From the NCBI GenBank assembly GCA_910577015.1, contig CAJTKU010000007.1:62001-126000 (forward strand): DNA of 64,000 bases, read 5' to 3'. Shown here piece by piece: positions 34,214 through 43,447 of the stretch. This DNA is from an uncultured Lachnospiraceae bacterium. GTDB lineage: Bacteria > Bacillota > Clostridia > Lachnospirales > Lachnospiraceae. The notes beneath the pieces are model-generated. The model made no database searches and was not told the origin of the DNA. It worked only from the letters and a program-made list of their open reading frames with translations. A program made the position numbers and the translations under genes. Each line of letters begins with the position of its first letter. Within the stretch, counting starts at the first letter, position 1.

Positions 34214-35984
34214 CATGGATGAAGTACTGGAAGACAGCTTTGACATCAACCAGTTAAAACGCCTTGCCGGATACATAACGCCTTATAAAAAACAGATGCT
34301 TCTGGTGGTGGCGCTGATGCTCTCCTCCTCCGCGCTCACCATGCTGGTGCCCATCTTTTTCCAGAGGATTATGGACATCTGCATCCCCGAAAAGAACATG
34401 GGCGCAATTATTTTTTACAGCGGCCTGACATTGCTCATCGCCCTGTACTCCGCCTTTGCGCTGCGCATGAAAATCAGACATATGAGCGTCATCGGCCAGA
34501 ATATCGTCCATGATTTGCGCTCCGATATTTTCTGCCACTTACAGGCGCTGCCTTTTTCCTACTACGACGACAGGCCCCACGGTAAAATACAGGTGCGCGT
34601 GGTAAACTATGTAAACAGTTTGAGTGATTTGCTCAGCAACGGCATTGTAAACACCTTCACGGATTTGTGCAACCTGTTTTTCATCCTCTTTTTCATGCTG
34701 GCGCTGGATGTGCGGCTGACGCTCATCTGCCTGTGCGGTCTTCCAGTGCTTGCCCTGGTTATTGTCTTCATCAAGAGAAGGCAGCGGCGGGCATGGCAGA
34801 TACAGAGCAACAAGCAGTCCAACCTGAACGCCTATATTGCAGAGAGCATCAACGGCATCCGGGTTACCCAGTCGTTTGTGCGGGAGGAAAAAAACAGCGG
34901 CATATTCAACCACCTGAGCAGCACTTACCGCTCGGCATGGATGCGTGCGGTAAAATTTAACTTTACCATGGGACCCAGTGTGGATATTATCTCCACCGTG
35001 ACCACCTCTTTCATTTACGTTTTGGGGGTGCGTTTCATCCTGTCCCCCCACGACCCCCTTACCGTGGGCGTGCTCATTGCCTTTACCGCATACATCGGCA
35101 GGTTCTGGCAGCCCATCAACACTCTGGCAGGTTTTTACAACTCCCTGCTTACCGCCATCTCCTATCTGGAGCGCATTTTTGAGACCATAGACGAACCGGT
35201 GCTTGTCAAGGATTTGCCGGACGCCGTAAAAATGCCGCCCATACAGGGTGAGGTTGTGTTTGACAAGGTTTCTTTCAGCTACGAGGAAGGACACAGGATT
35301 TTGGATAATGTCAGCTTTACCGTCCGTCAGGGTGAGTCATACGCCATCGTAGGCCCCACCGGCGCGGGCAAGACTACCATCGTCAACCTAATCAGCCGTT
35401 TTTACAATGTGGATGAGGGAAAGATTCTGATAGACGGCGTGGATATTTCGGGCGTGACGTTAAAATCCCTGCGCACCCAGATGGGCATCATGATGCAGGA
35501 CTCCTTTATCTTTTCCGGCACCATCATGGATAACATCCGCTACGGCAATATGGACGCCACGGACGAAGAAGTCATTACCGCAGCCAAAACCGTCTGCGCA
35601 CACGACTTTATCATGGAAATGGAAAACGGCTACCATACGGAAGTAAATGAGCGGGGCAGCCGCCTGTCCGCCGGACAAAGGCAGTTGATTTCGTTTGCCC
35701 GCGCGCTGCTTGCCAATCCCCGCATCCTCATTTTGGATGAAGCCACCTCAAGCATCGATACCGAAACGGAAATCCTGCTGCAGAAGGGCTTAAACCGCCT
35801 GTTAGAAGGGCGCACTTCCTTTATCATCGCCCACAGGCTGTCCACCATCAAAAATGCGGACTGTATCATGTACGTAGATAAAGGCGCCATTCTGGAGAAA
35901 GGCGCCCATGAAGAACTGCTGGAAAAGAAAGGGGAATATTACAGGCTTTATATGTCGCAGTATGACTTCTTAAAAGCACAATAA
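34194..35984 (+). CDS. ABC exporter half-transporter, catalytic-site subunit
   Basis: About 596 residues with six membrane helices and a nucleotide-binding domain: Walker A GPTGAGKTT, signature LSAGQRQ, Walker B ILILDEAT with the catalytic Glu, and IIAHR with the H-loop His. The non-canonical signature here pairs with the degenerate Walker motifs of the partner, and the partner's LSGGQ completes the active site. ATG 34194 (MARNRYDMDEVLEDS) has GGGGG about 8 nt upstream and overlaps the end of the first gene; longer frames are not supported. Confidence 0.93.
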   Translation: MARNRYDMDEVLEDSFDINQLKRLAGYITPYKKQMLLVVALMLSSSALTMLVPIFFQRIMDICIPEKNMGAIIFYSGLTLLIALYSAFALRMKIRHMSVIGQNIVHDLRSDIFCHLQALPFSYYDDRPHGKIQVRVVNYVNSLSDLLSNGIVNTFTDLCNLFFILFFMLALDVRLTLICLCGLPVLALVIVFIKRRQRRAWQIQSNKQSNLNAYIAESINGIRVTQSFVREEKNSGIFNHLSSTYRSAWMRAVKFNFTMGPSVDIISTVTTSFIYVLGVRFILSPHDPLTVGVLIAFTAYIGRFWQPINTLAGFYNSLLTAISYLERIFETIDEPVLVKDLPDAVKMPPIQGEVVFDKVSFSYEEGHRILDNVSFTVRQGESYAIVGPTGAGKTTIVNLISRFYNVDEGKILIDGVDISGVTLKSLRTQMGIMMQDSFIFSGTIMDNIRYGNMDATDEEVITAAKTVCAHDFIMEMENGYHTEVNERGSRLSAGQRQLISFARALLANPRILILDEATSSIDTETEILLQKGLNRLLEGRTSFIIAHRLSTIKNADCIMYVDKGAILEKGAHEELLEKKGEYYRLYMSQYDFLKAQ

Positions 35985-37361
35985 CTATTCCTGTTGTTTT
36001 TTCGGGTTCATCATTTTCCACACGGTGAACCCGAACAAAGTAACGGTTGTCATTACCGCAAGCACATCGGATACCGGCTCCGCCAGAAAAACGGCAAAGA
36101 CCTTATCTTCCAGAATATTCGGCAGAAGATAAATGAAAGGTATCAGCAAAAACAGTTTCCGCAGCACTGCCAGAAACAGGGAATGAACGGCTTTGCCCAT
36201 CGCCACAAAGGTCTGCTGGCAGGCAATCTGCGCGCCGAAGATGCAGGAGCCTGCCATATATATCCGCATTGCCCACGAACAGTACTCCACAAGGGTTTCA
36301 TCCGGGGTAAAGATTCTGGCAAGCACCTGGGGCGCCAGCATGGCAATCAGCCAGAGTAAAAAGGTATATCCCAGGCAGGTGGCAAGCGTAATCAGAAATG
36401 CCTGCCGCACCCTGTCCATTTTTTCCGCACCGTAATTGTAGCTTACTATGGGCGTCATGCCCTGGCTCATCCCCTGAATGGGCATCATGGCCGCCTGCAT
36501 GACGCTGCTTAATATCGTCATGGCGCCCACCGCCAGATTTCCACCGTATTCCAGCAGGGAAGTATTAAAACATACCGACAAAACACTTTCCGTAGCCTGC
36601 ATAATAAAAGGCGACACTCCCAATGCCAGAACAGGCCCGATGACGCCGAATTTTATCTTAAAGTTCTTACGGCTTATCTTTAAAACCGTCTTTTTCCCAG
36701 AAAGAAATGCAAGCACCCACACGGCAGAAACCGCCTGTGAGAGAATGGTTGCAATGGCCGCCCCTTTCACTCCCATGGAAAAGGCAAAGATAAACACCGG
36801 GTCCAGAACCAGGTTCAGACCCGCCCCTATCATGACTGTTTTCATGGCGGTAGTGGCAAACCCCTGCGAGGTGATGAATGCATTTAATCCGGTGGTAACC
36901 TGCACAAAAACCGTTCCAAGCACATAAATCCGAATATAATCAAGGGCATATCCGATGGTTTCCTCGCTTGCACCGAAAGCTGTTAAAATCGGTTCCGCAA
37001 AAACAAAGAAAATAACTGTCAGCAAGGCTGACAGAACAAACAGGGCTGCCACACAGTTTCCAAGAATTTCTTCCGCTGCTTCCTTATCCTGCTTTCCCAT
37101 GGCGATTGCCGCCCGGGGAGCGCCCCCGAACCCAATCAAAGCGGCAAAGGCGGATACCAGCATCAGTACCGGGAACGTAACGCCCACTCCTGTGAGGGCA
37201 AGGGAGCCTTCCCCGGGAATATGGCCTATATAAATCCTGTCAATTACGTTATAAAGCAAATTGATTATCTGGGCGGCAATCGCCGGCAGCGCAAGGCTGA
37301 ATAATAATTTTGCCACCGGCTCCGTGCCCAGTCTGTTATTCTGATTCTGTTCTGTTTCCAA
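35985..37361 (-). CDS. MATE family efflux transporter
   Basis: 458 residues and about 12 hydrophobic helices. The beginning PVAKLLFSLALPAIAAQIINLLYNVIDRIYIG and the internal repeat VQVTTGLNAFITSQGFATTAMK are typical of the NorM/DinF-like MATE fold. These pumps exchange Na+ or H+ for cationic drugs or metabolites. It starts 14 nt after mgtE, so they are probably co-transcribed, although the functional link is unclear. Confidence 0.93.
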   Translation of the reverse strand: METEQNQNNRLGTEPVAKLLFSLALPAIAAQIINLLYNVIDRIYIGHIPGEGSLALTGVGVTFPVLMLVSAFAALIGFGGAPRAAIAMGKQDKEAAEEILGNCVAALFVLSALLTVIFFVFAEPILTAFGASEETIGYALDYIRIYVLGTVFVQVTTGLNAFITSQGFATTAMKTVMIGAGLNLVLDPVFIFAFSMGVKGAAIATILSQAVSAVWVLAFLSGKKTVLKISRKNFKIKFGVIGPVLALGVSPFIMQATESVLSVCFNTSLLEYGGNLAVGAMTILSSVMQAAMMPIQGMSQGMTPIVSYNYGAEKMDRVRQAFLITLATCLGYTFLLWLIAMLAPQVLARIFTPDETLVEYCSWAMRIYMAGSCIFGAQIACQQTFVAMGKAVHSLFLAVLRKLFLLIPFIYLLPNILEDKVFAVFLAEPVSDVLAVMTTVTLFGFTVWKMMNPKKQQE

Positions 37362-37375
37362 CTAAAAACCTCCTG

Positions 37376-38710
37376 TCATTGCAATCCCAGCAAACTTGAC
37401 GCAAACTGAAAATAAACCATCAGGGAAAGGGCGTCCACAATAGTGGTGATAAAAGGGCTCGCCATCACAGCCGGGTCCAGACCCAGCCTTTTTGCAAGCA
37501 CCGGCAGCGTACAGCCAATCAGTTTTGCAATCAGCACGGCAACCACAAGGGTCAGGCACACTACCAGGGAAACCATAAGCCCCACCCTGTCAAGCAGCAT
37601 CAGTTTTGCAAAATTGGCAGCCGCCAGCGTGATACCGCACAAAAGCGCAACCCGCGCTTCCTTCCAGATGATGCGGAAGGTATCCCGATATCCAATTTCT
37701 CCCAAGGAAAGACCGCGAATCACGGTAACACTGGCCTGTCCGCCGGCATTGCCGCCCGTATCCATCAGCATGGGAATGAACATGGTAAGTACCGTACAGA
37801 TACTCAAAGCATCCTCAAAATGCCCGATAATCTGTCCGGTAAACGTTGCAGACACCATGAGCAGCAAGAGCCAAGGTATCCTTTTTTTAAACGTTTCAAA
37901 CACGCCTGTTTTGATATAGGGCTTGTCCGAGGGCACAATAGCCGCCATCTTTTCAATATCCTCCGTGGCCTCTTCTACCATGATATCCACGATATCGTCG
38001 ACGGTGATAATGCCCACAAGCCTGTTTTCGTTGTCCACAACCGGCATGGTGGTGAAATCGTATTTTTTAAATTTAGCGGCTGCTTCTTCCTGGTCCATCA
38101 TGGTATTTAATGCGATGACGTTTTCATGCATGATGTCCCCGATAACCTCCTCGGGGGAACTGAGGAGCAGATAACGCAGCGCAACCGTGCCAAGTAGCTT
38201 CCTCTGTGAGTCCAGCACATAACAGATATTAATGGTTTCCGAATCCACTCCCACTTTCCGTATGCGGGCAATGGCTTCCTCCACAGTAAGGTTTTCTTTT
38301 AAGTCCACATACTCCACCGTCATGATGCTACCCGCAGAATCCTCCGGGTAGCGCAGCAGGTGGTTGATATCCCTTCTTGTCTCGGGACTCGCATTGGCAA
38401 GCAGCTTTTTTACAATGCTTGCCGGCATTTCCTCCAAAAGGTCGGTTGCATCATCGGCCATCAGGTTATCGATAATGCTCGCAGCGTCCCTTTCCGACAG
38501 TGACGTGATTATCATCTGCTGGTTTTCCACCTCCAGATAGGAAAACACGTCCGCCGCCAAATCCTTGGGAAGAATCCGGAATACCTTAAGCATATCCTCC
38601 TCTTCCAGTCCGTCCAGAAGCACTGCGACGTCCGCCTCGTTCATCTCCGCCATTTTCTGGCGCAGGGATGTATACTGACGGGTAGTCAGCAATTCCTTGA
38701 TTTCATCCAT
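37376..38710 (-). CDS. mgtE: Magnesium transporter MgtE
   Basis: 444 residues in the standard order: N-domain (ELLTTRQYTSLRQKMAEMNEADVAVLLDGL), two CBS domains (MTVEYVDLKENLTVEEAI and TMPVVDNENRLVGIITVDD), a plug helix, and five membrane helices with FIPMLMDTGGNAGGQAS, the Mg2+ pore motif. The CBS domains close the channel when cytosolic Mg2+ is high. A small ORF overlaps the start in another frame (see 38686-38799). Confidence 0.96.
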   Translation of the reverse strand: MDEIKELLTTRQYTSLRQKMAEMNEADVAVLLDGLEEEDMLKVFRILPKDLAADVFSYLEVENQQMIITSLSERDAASIIDNLMADDATDLLEEMPASIVKKLLANASPETRRDINHLLRYPEDSAGSIMTVEYVDLKENLTVEEAIARIRKVGVDSETINICYVLDSQRKLLGTVALRYLLLSSPEEVIGDIMHENVIALNTMMDQEEAAAKFKKYDFTTMPVVDNENRLVGIITVDDIVDIMVEEATEDIEKMAAIVPSDKPYIKTGVFETFKKRIPWLLLLMVSATFTGQIIGHFEDALSICTVLTMFIPMLMDTGGNAGGQASVTVIRGLSLGEIGYRDTFRIIWKEARVALLCGITLAAANFAKLMLLDRVGLMVSLVVCLTLVVAVLIAKLIGCTLPVLAKRLGLDPAVMASPFITTIVDALSLMVYFQFASSLLGLQ

Positions 38711-38799
38711 GGTATCTCTCCTTTAGTTGTAAAAGTGGTCTTCATGCATCGGGCAGGAAGAGGGTTATCTGTGCTATGCTTCTTACTGTGCGACTTCAT
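38686..38799 (-). CDS. Candidate mgtE leader peptide (37 residues)
   Basis: ATG 38799, with a GGTGG-rich site upstream, opens MKSHSKKHSTDNPLPARCMK and ends at TGA 38686-38688, 25 nt inside mgtE in a different frame. It spans the mgtE ribosome-binding site, so ribosome progress along it could expose or hide that site. It is basic and His-rich, with a PLP stretch. There is too little room upstream for an M-box riboswitch. Known Mg2+-transporter leaders in other bacteria work through such peptides; here it is inference. Confidence 0.45.
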   Translation of the reverse strand: MKSHSKKHSTDNPLPARCMKTTFTTKGEIPWMKSRNC

Positions 38800-38867
38800 A
38801 AAACCACCACCTTTCTAATAGGAGAATTGCCGGTATTCCTTTACGGTTCAAATATTGTCATTTTTAT

Positions 38868-38896
38868 ATTATACCCCTATAAACATATCATAGCAA
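38868..38896 (-). promoter_or_regulatory. Promoter for mgtE-MATE operon
   Basis: On the minus strand TTGCTA (38896-38891), a 17-nt spacer and TATAAT (38873-38868). It would give a leader of about 60 nt before the small upstream ORF. Confidence 0.6.
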
Positions 38897-38904
38897 ACAA
38901 AACC

Positions 38905-39285
38905 TTATCGATTCCTCAATTTTTCTATTAATGCAATATCCGCTAAATCTTTATCCCTTCCAAGTTTCTTTTTCATCTGTATAAGTCCGTCTACACTCAC
39001 AACAGGAACACCGTTCATTATTTCCACTTTGCCTTCAATCCAGTTTTCAAAAATCTCAATATGTTCAGAAAATTGAATTTTTCTTGTTCCATCTTCGTAA
39101 CGTGAAACTACATAACCTTGCTGCTCCAATTTATCCGCCAGAAACGTACTGCATCCCAAATCAATATCATGTGTTTGAAGGCGAAACCCATGTAAAACCA
39201 TTGCGCCGCCGGCAATTACCCAGTATTCTTTATCAGAAAAAGGAAGCGTCCATAGTTGCTGAAGCAAAGAATGTTTATCATACAT
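38905..39285 (-). CDS. Nucleotidyltransferase-fold protein
   Basis: 126 residues. YWVIAGGAMVLHGFRLQTHDIDL matches the GG...R.T.DiDl signature of nucleotidyltransferase-fold proteins such as those in AbiEii or aminoglycoside adenylyltransferase-like families. The C-terminal half is short and helical. No AbiEi or HEPN partner gene is adjacent. Possible roles include nucleotide transfer to RNA, protein or drug; not resolved. Confidence 0.65.
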   Translation of the reverse strand: MYDKHSLLQQLWTLPFSDKEYWVIAGGAMVLHGFRLQTHDIDLGCSTFLADKLEQQGYVVSRYEDGTRKIQFSEHIEIFENWIEGKVEIMNGVPVVSVDGLIQMKKKLGRDKDLADIALIEKLRNR

Positions 39286-39337
39286 ATTGCAATTTTATTC
39301 TCCATGTTATTTCTTAAAAAAATATTGTAACGCGTCT

Positions 39338-39976
39338 TTACGCATTGTCAATGTAAGAAACTTCTTCCAATATTTCTATCTTGGCTTTCCCGGAGGTGGC
39401 TTCGGTAAATTCTGCAGAAAGCGACTCTTTCATTTCCGCGGGGATTAAAAGCTGAAGCCGTACAATGTCCGTATAGCTGCTTTCCTCCGGCTCTATGCTT
39501 CTTGCTCCCAGCAGGTACAGTATCCGGCCGATATTGTTGTAATCCGTTTCCACACACATCCTGATGCCTGCACGCATCGTGCCGGTTTTGCAGTGGGCAA
39601 GGCCTTCTTTGACCGCCTGGGTGTAGGCCCTTACCAGACCGCCCGTCCCGAGGAGCGTACCCCCGAAGTACCTTGTGACAACTACCGCAGCGTTGCGGAT
39701 GTTTTCACCCAGCAAAACCTCCAGCATGGGCCTTCCCGCCGTACCCGACGGCTCCCCGTCGTCACTGCACCGCGTCAGTTCCCCTTTTTCCCCAATCACA
39801 AAAGCCGAACAGTTATGGGAGGCGTCCCAGTATTTCTTTTTCATGGCGTCAATAAAAGAAACGGCTTCCTCTTCACTCTCCACCCTTTTTACCGTAGCGA
39901 GGAAACGGGACTTTTTCTCCACAATTTCCCCTTCTCCCCCTTCTGTTATCACACGATACGCTCCCTGCATACCCAC
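39338..39976 (-). CDS. YigZ/IMPACT family protein
   Basis: 212 residues. EKKSRFLATVKRVESEEEA, RCSDDGEPSGTAGRPMLEVL and VVVTRYFGGTLLGTGGLVRAY are the family hallmarks, followed by the ferredoxin-like C-terminal domain. The molecular role in bacteria is not settled; eukaryotic IMPACT modulates translation control. It is divergent from the penicillin-binding protein gene. Confidence 0.93.
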   Translation of the reverse strand: MGMQGAYRVITEGGEGEIVEKKSRFLATVKRVESEEEAVSFIDAMKKKYWDASHNCSAFVIGEKGELTRCSDDGEPSGTAGRPMLEVLLGENIRNAAVVVTRYFGGTLLGTGGLVRAYTQAVKEGLAHCKTGTMRAGIRMCVETDYNNIGRILYLLGARSIEPEESSYTDIVRLQLLIPAEMKESLSAEFTEATSGKAKIEILEEVSYIDNA

Positions 39977-40094
39977 ACACCCCTCCGCCCGTTTTTTCCA
40001 AATCCATCCGAAAAAAGTATAGCATAAAATCCAAACATTTTGTGAACAATTCTAAATAAAAAAGAAAACCCTTTATTTACCAACCCATTTAGGG

Positions 40095-40470
40095 TATAAT
40101 ATCCGCAAAGGGCAGAGGCAAGCGGATAATCAGCCTCTCGCCAAACCGCTTTGCGGTCTGGCGAAAGGCCGATTATCCATTTGCCGAGCGAAGCGGCCCC
40201 GGAAAACCTCCGGTTTTCCGGGGTTCTGCCCGTGGATTGCCGGAACCCTAACCATAAATTGCTGCGGGGTCTCCCGTGGGTTGCTACGGAGTTTCCCGTG
40301 GATTGCCTTAATCCATACCACACTCTCCGGATGTCCGCTGAAAGCCGGACATTCCCTTCAGGCATTCCACACCCCCGAATGTCCGCTGAAAGCCGGACAT
40401 TCCCCCTTTCGGACATCCCTGCCCCACCGGAATGTCCGCCAAACCAAAACACAACAGAAAGGTGTACTAT
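40095..40470 (+). promoter_or_regulatory. Hairpin- and repeat-rich leader of the PBP gene
   Basis: After a TATAAT at 40095-40100, the 370-nt region contains a long hairpin with GGATAATC/GATTATCC ends (40124-40178), a second hairpin of CCCCGGAAAACC type (40197-40223), three near-copies of CCCGTGGRTTGCY (40229, 40273, 40295), and two copies of ATGTCCGCTGAAAGCCGGACAT, each a hairpin (40331-40352, 40379-40400), then a partial third (40411-40437). No gene is present. It could be an attenuator-like leader or a cluster of small repeats. Confidence 0.6.
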
Positions 40471-40473
40471 ATT

Positions 40474-43095
40474 ATGAATTACGGAAAAAAAGGAGTCCGT
40501 GCCAAGCAGAAGGAATTAAATTCCAAGTCTGCCAAATGGGGACGGAAAATTGTTTTTACCGGAATCAAGGTGATGTTAATCGGTATCATAGCCGCCGGCA
40601 TTGTCGGCGTTTCCGCCGGTATCGGCGCATTTAACGGCATCATTGCCTCCGCGCCCGACATCGATGTAAACGATGTCGCGCCCGTTGGATTTTCCACCTT
40701 CGTTTACGACTGCGAAGGCAACCAGATAGACAAGCTGGTCGCAACCAATTCCAACCGTGTTCAGGTGACTATGGACAGGATTCCCCAGCATCTGGCGGAC
40801 GCCTTTGTCGCCATCGAGGACGAACGTTTCTATGAGCATAACGGTATCGACATCAAAGGTATTCTGCGTGCCGGTTACACATTTATCAAATCAGGCTTCA
40901 GACGGGCGGAAGGCGCCAGCACCATCACGCAGCAGCTCTTAAAAAATACGATATTTACCAACTGGGTTAATGAAGACGGCTTAATTGAAAAAATCCAGCG
41001 TAAATTCCAGGAGCAGTACCTTGCCCTTGAGATTACAAAGAAATTAAGCAAGGAAGAAATCCTGCTGCGATACATGAATACCATCAACCTCGGACAGAAC
41101 ACCCTTGGGGTACAGGCGGCTTCCCTCCGCTACTTTAATAAGGACGTAAGCGAACTGACCCTGTCCGAATGCGCGGTAATCGCCGCCATCACCCAGAACC
41201 CTTCCAAATGGAATCCCATTTCTCATCCGGATAACAATGCGGAAAGAAGGGCGCGTGTTCTGAACAAGATGCTGGAGCAGGGATATATTTCCCAGGCCGA
41301 ATATGACGAGGCCATGGCTGACGACGTATATTCCCGTATTCAGGAAGTCAATATTGTGGTTGCAAACGATTCTGTCAGCTCCTACTTTGTGGACGCCCTG
41401 ACGGAGGAAGTTTACCATGATTTGATTGACGAAGCGGGCTACAGCGCCACACAGGCTTCCTCACTGCTGTACAGCGGCGGTCTTCGGATTGAATCCACCC
41501 TTGACCCCAACATTCAGGAAATTGCGGACCGTGTATTTGCCGACCCTGAAAACTATCCCGAAAATGTTAAGTGGTATCTGACCTACGAACTGACCGTAAA
41601 AACTGCCGGCGGGGAATACGTCAATTTCAGCAAAGAAATGATGCGTACCTGGTTTGTGGAAAATGAAGACAAAAAGTTCAACCTTATCTTTAATTCCATT
41701 GACGACGCCTATGCGGCCATCGAAACCTATAAAGCAGCCGTCATGGAGGAAGGCGATGAAGAAGTCGCGGAAAACATTTCCCTGACGCCGCAGCCCCAGG
41801 TTTCCCTTACCATCATCGACCAGCACACCGGCTATGTCGTTGCCATGATTGGCGGACGGGGTGCAAAAGAAGCAAGCCGTACCTTAAACCGCGCCACTGC
41901 CACCACCAGACAGCCCGGCTCCACCTTCAAAGTGCTCTCTTCCTACGCACCGGCCTTAGACAGCGCAGGTCTGACGCTGGCAACCGTCTTTATTGACGCG
42001 CCTTTCAACTACAACAACGGGACTCCCGTTAACAACTGGTACAAAAATCCTCCCTACGAGGGTATCAGTTCCATACGAAAGGGCATTTACCATTCCATGA
42101 ATATTGTGACCGTAAAATGCCTGACGCAGATAACCCCGAAACTTGGCTTTGATTATCTGATAAACTTTGGTTTTACCTCGCTCACGGAATTGGAAGACTG
42201 CTACCAGCCCATGGCTCTGGGAGGTCTTTACACAGGCGTTACCAATCTGGAATTGTGCGCCGCTTACGCTACCATCGCCAACAACGGCATTTACAATAAG
42301 CCCAGACTCTACACCAGGGTACTGGATTCCGACGGCAACGTGATTCTGGACCATACGGTTCCCGAAACCAGACAGGTGTTAAAAGAAACCACCGCATTCC
42401 TGCTGACAAGCGCCATGTCCGATACCATCACAAGGGGTACCGGTACTTCCGTCAACTTCGGCGGCATGGCAATCGCAGGCAAGACCGGTACCACCTCCGA
42501 CAACAAGGATGTATGGTTTGCAGGCTATACGCCTTACTATACGGCTGTTACCTGGGCAGGCTATGACAATAACGTGGAACTGAGCAGCAAAACCGGTGAA
42601 ACCAATCTCGCAAAGAAGCTTTGGCGTGCAGTAATGGCAGAGATTCACCAGTCCCTGCCGAACCAGAGTTTCCCTGTTGCAAGCGGTATTGTGCAGGCGC
42701 AGGTATGCTCCCAGTCAGGAAAACTGCCTATTGCCGGACTTTGCGATGTGGCGGGTACCGTTGTAAGCGAATACTTTGCAGACGGAACCGTTCCCACTGA
42801 AACATGCGATGTCCACTATGTAGGTGATGTCTGTGCTTACAGCAACCTGCCGGCATGTGCGGACTGTCCGTTTAAACTTCCGGGCACCCTCACCCTCCTG
42901 CCGATTGAAGACATCTCCTTACAGCCCGGTTCTGCGGTTATCACGCAGAATCCTGACGGCACTACGACTGTCTCGGCGCCGACCACCAATAATTGTCCCC
43001 ACAATGCGGAATTTTTTGCAAATCCCGATTACCCGACTGTCATCGAGCAGCAGCGGGCGGAACTGCTGGAACGGGGATATAACTTCTATTACTGA
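40474..43095 (+). CDS. Class A penicillin-binding protein (PBP1A-type)
   Basis: About 873 residues. A basic cytosolic tail and one membrane segment (IVFTGIKVMLIGIIAAGIVG) lead into a GT51 glycosyltransferase domain with AIEDERFYEHNGIDIKGILR and GASTITQQLLKN, then a transpeptidase with TTRQPGSTFK (active Ser), SMN and KTGTT. The Cys-rich C-terminus (VCAYSNLPACADCPF) is a clostridial addition. It polymerises and cross-links peptidoglycan. ATG 40474 (MNYGKKG) has GAAAGGTG upstream. A strong terminator follows. Confidence 0.95.
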   Translation: MNYGKKGVRAKQKELNSKSAKWGRKIVFTGIKVMLIGIIAAGIVGVSAGIGAFNGIIASAPDIDVNDVAPVGFSTFVYDCEGNQIDKLVATNSNRVQVTMDRIPQHLADAFVAIEDERFYEHNGIDIKGILRAGYTFIKSGFRRAEGASTITQQLLKNTIFTNWVNEDGLIEKIQRKFQEQYLALEITKKLSKEEILLRYMNTINLGQNTLGVQAASLRYFNKDVSELTLSECAVIAAITQNPSKWNPISHPDNNAERRARVLNKMLEQGYISQAEYDEAMADDVYSRIQEVNIVVANDSVSSYFVDALTEEVYHDLIDEAGYSATQASSLLYSGGLRIESTLDPNIQEIADRVFADPENYPENVKWYLTYELTVKTAGGEYVNFSKEMMRTWFVENEDKKFNLIFNSIDDAYAAIETYKAAVMEEGDEEVAENISLTPQPQVSLTIIDQHTGYVVAMIGGRGAKEASRTLNRATATTRQPGSTFKVLSSYAPALDSAGLTLATVFIDAPFNYNNGTPVNNWYKNPPYEGISSIRKGIYHSMNIVTVKCLTQITPKLGFDYLINFGFTSLTELEDCYQPMALGGLYTGVTNLELCAAYATIANNGIYNKPRLYTRVLDSDGNVILDHTVPETRQVLKETTAFLLTSAMSDTITRGTGTSVNFGGMAIAGKTGTTSDNKDVWFAGYTPYYTAVTWAGYDNNVELSSKTGETNLAKKLWRAVMAEIHQSLPNQSFPVASGIVQAQVCSQSGKLPIAGLCDVAGTVVSEYFADGTVPTETCDVHYVGDVCAYSNLPACADCPFKLPGTLTLLPIEDISLQPGSAVITQNPDGTTTVSAPTTNNCPHNAEFFANPDYPTVIEQQRAELLERGYNFYY

Positions 43096-43101
43096 TAAAC
43101 A

Positions 43102-43132
43102 GCCCCGGATAACATACTCGGTTATCCGGGGC
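43102..43132 (+). terminator. Terminator of the PBP gene
   Basis: GCCCCGGATAAC / GTTATCCGGGGC perfect 12-bp stem, 7-nt loop, followed by AATCTTTTTT. Confidence 0.9.
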
Positions 43133-43156
43133 AATCTTTTTTCTGCACGTTTTCCG

Positions 43157-43435
43157 CTACAGACCCTTTATTTCCTTTATTTTCTTTTCCAAATCATGAA
43201 TGCCATTCTGTGCATTTTTTATGGCGCGGCACTGTTTTGTGAAAATTTCTTCCGGGTTATCCCCGAAGTTTTCATAATAAATCCTGCCGATTTCCGCATA
43301 GTTCTTCTTAACGATTTCCTCACAGGTGCCTATCTGGCTCTTTAAACTTGCAACCTCTGCAAACTCTTTTGCCTTATCCGCCACCATCTGGCCTTTGGCC
43401 GTAATCGTTTCTTCCACCTTGTTAATAAAATCCAT
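43157..43435 (-). CDS. Small coiled-coil protein of unknown function
   Basis: About 92 residues, almost all helical and charged (DFINKVEETITAKGQMVADK to the C-terminal DLEKKIKEIKGL). It resembles short helical proteins of clostridia that sometimes carry a zinc ribbon; none is present here. ATG 43435 has GGAGG 7 nt upstream. It follows the pullulanase gene closely (6 nt), so it is co-transcribed with it. Confidence 0.6.
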   Translation of the reverse strand: MDFINKVEETITAKGQMVADKAKEFAEVASLKSQIGTCEEIVKKNYAEIGRIYYENFGDNPEEIFTKQCRAIKNAQNGIHDLEKKIKEIKGL

Positions 43436-43447
43436 CTCCATGCCTCC

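Noticed and set aside
38711..38904. M-box magnesium riboswitch upstream of mgtE
   Set aside because: The leader is too short between promoter and gene, and the space is filled by the small ORF.
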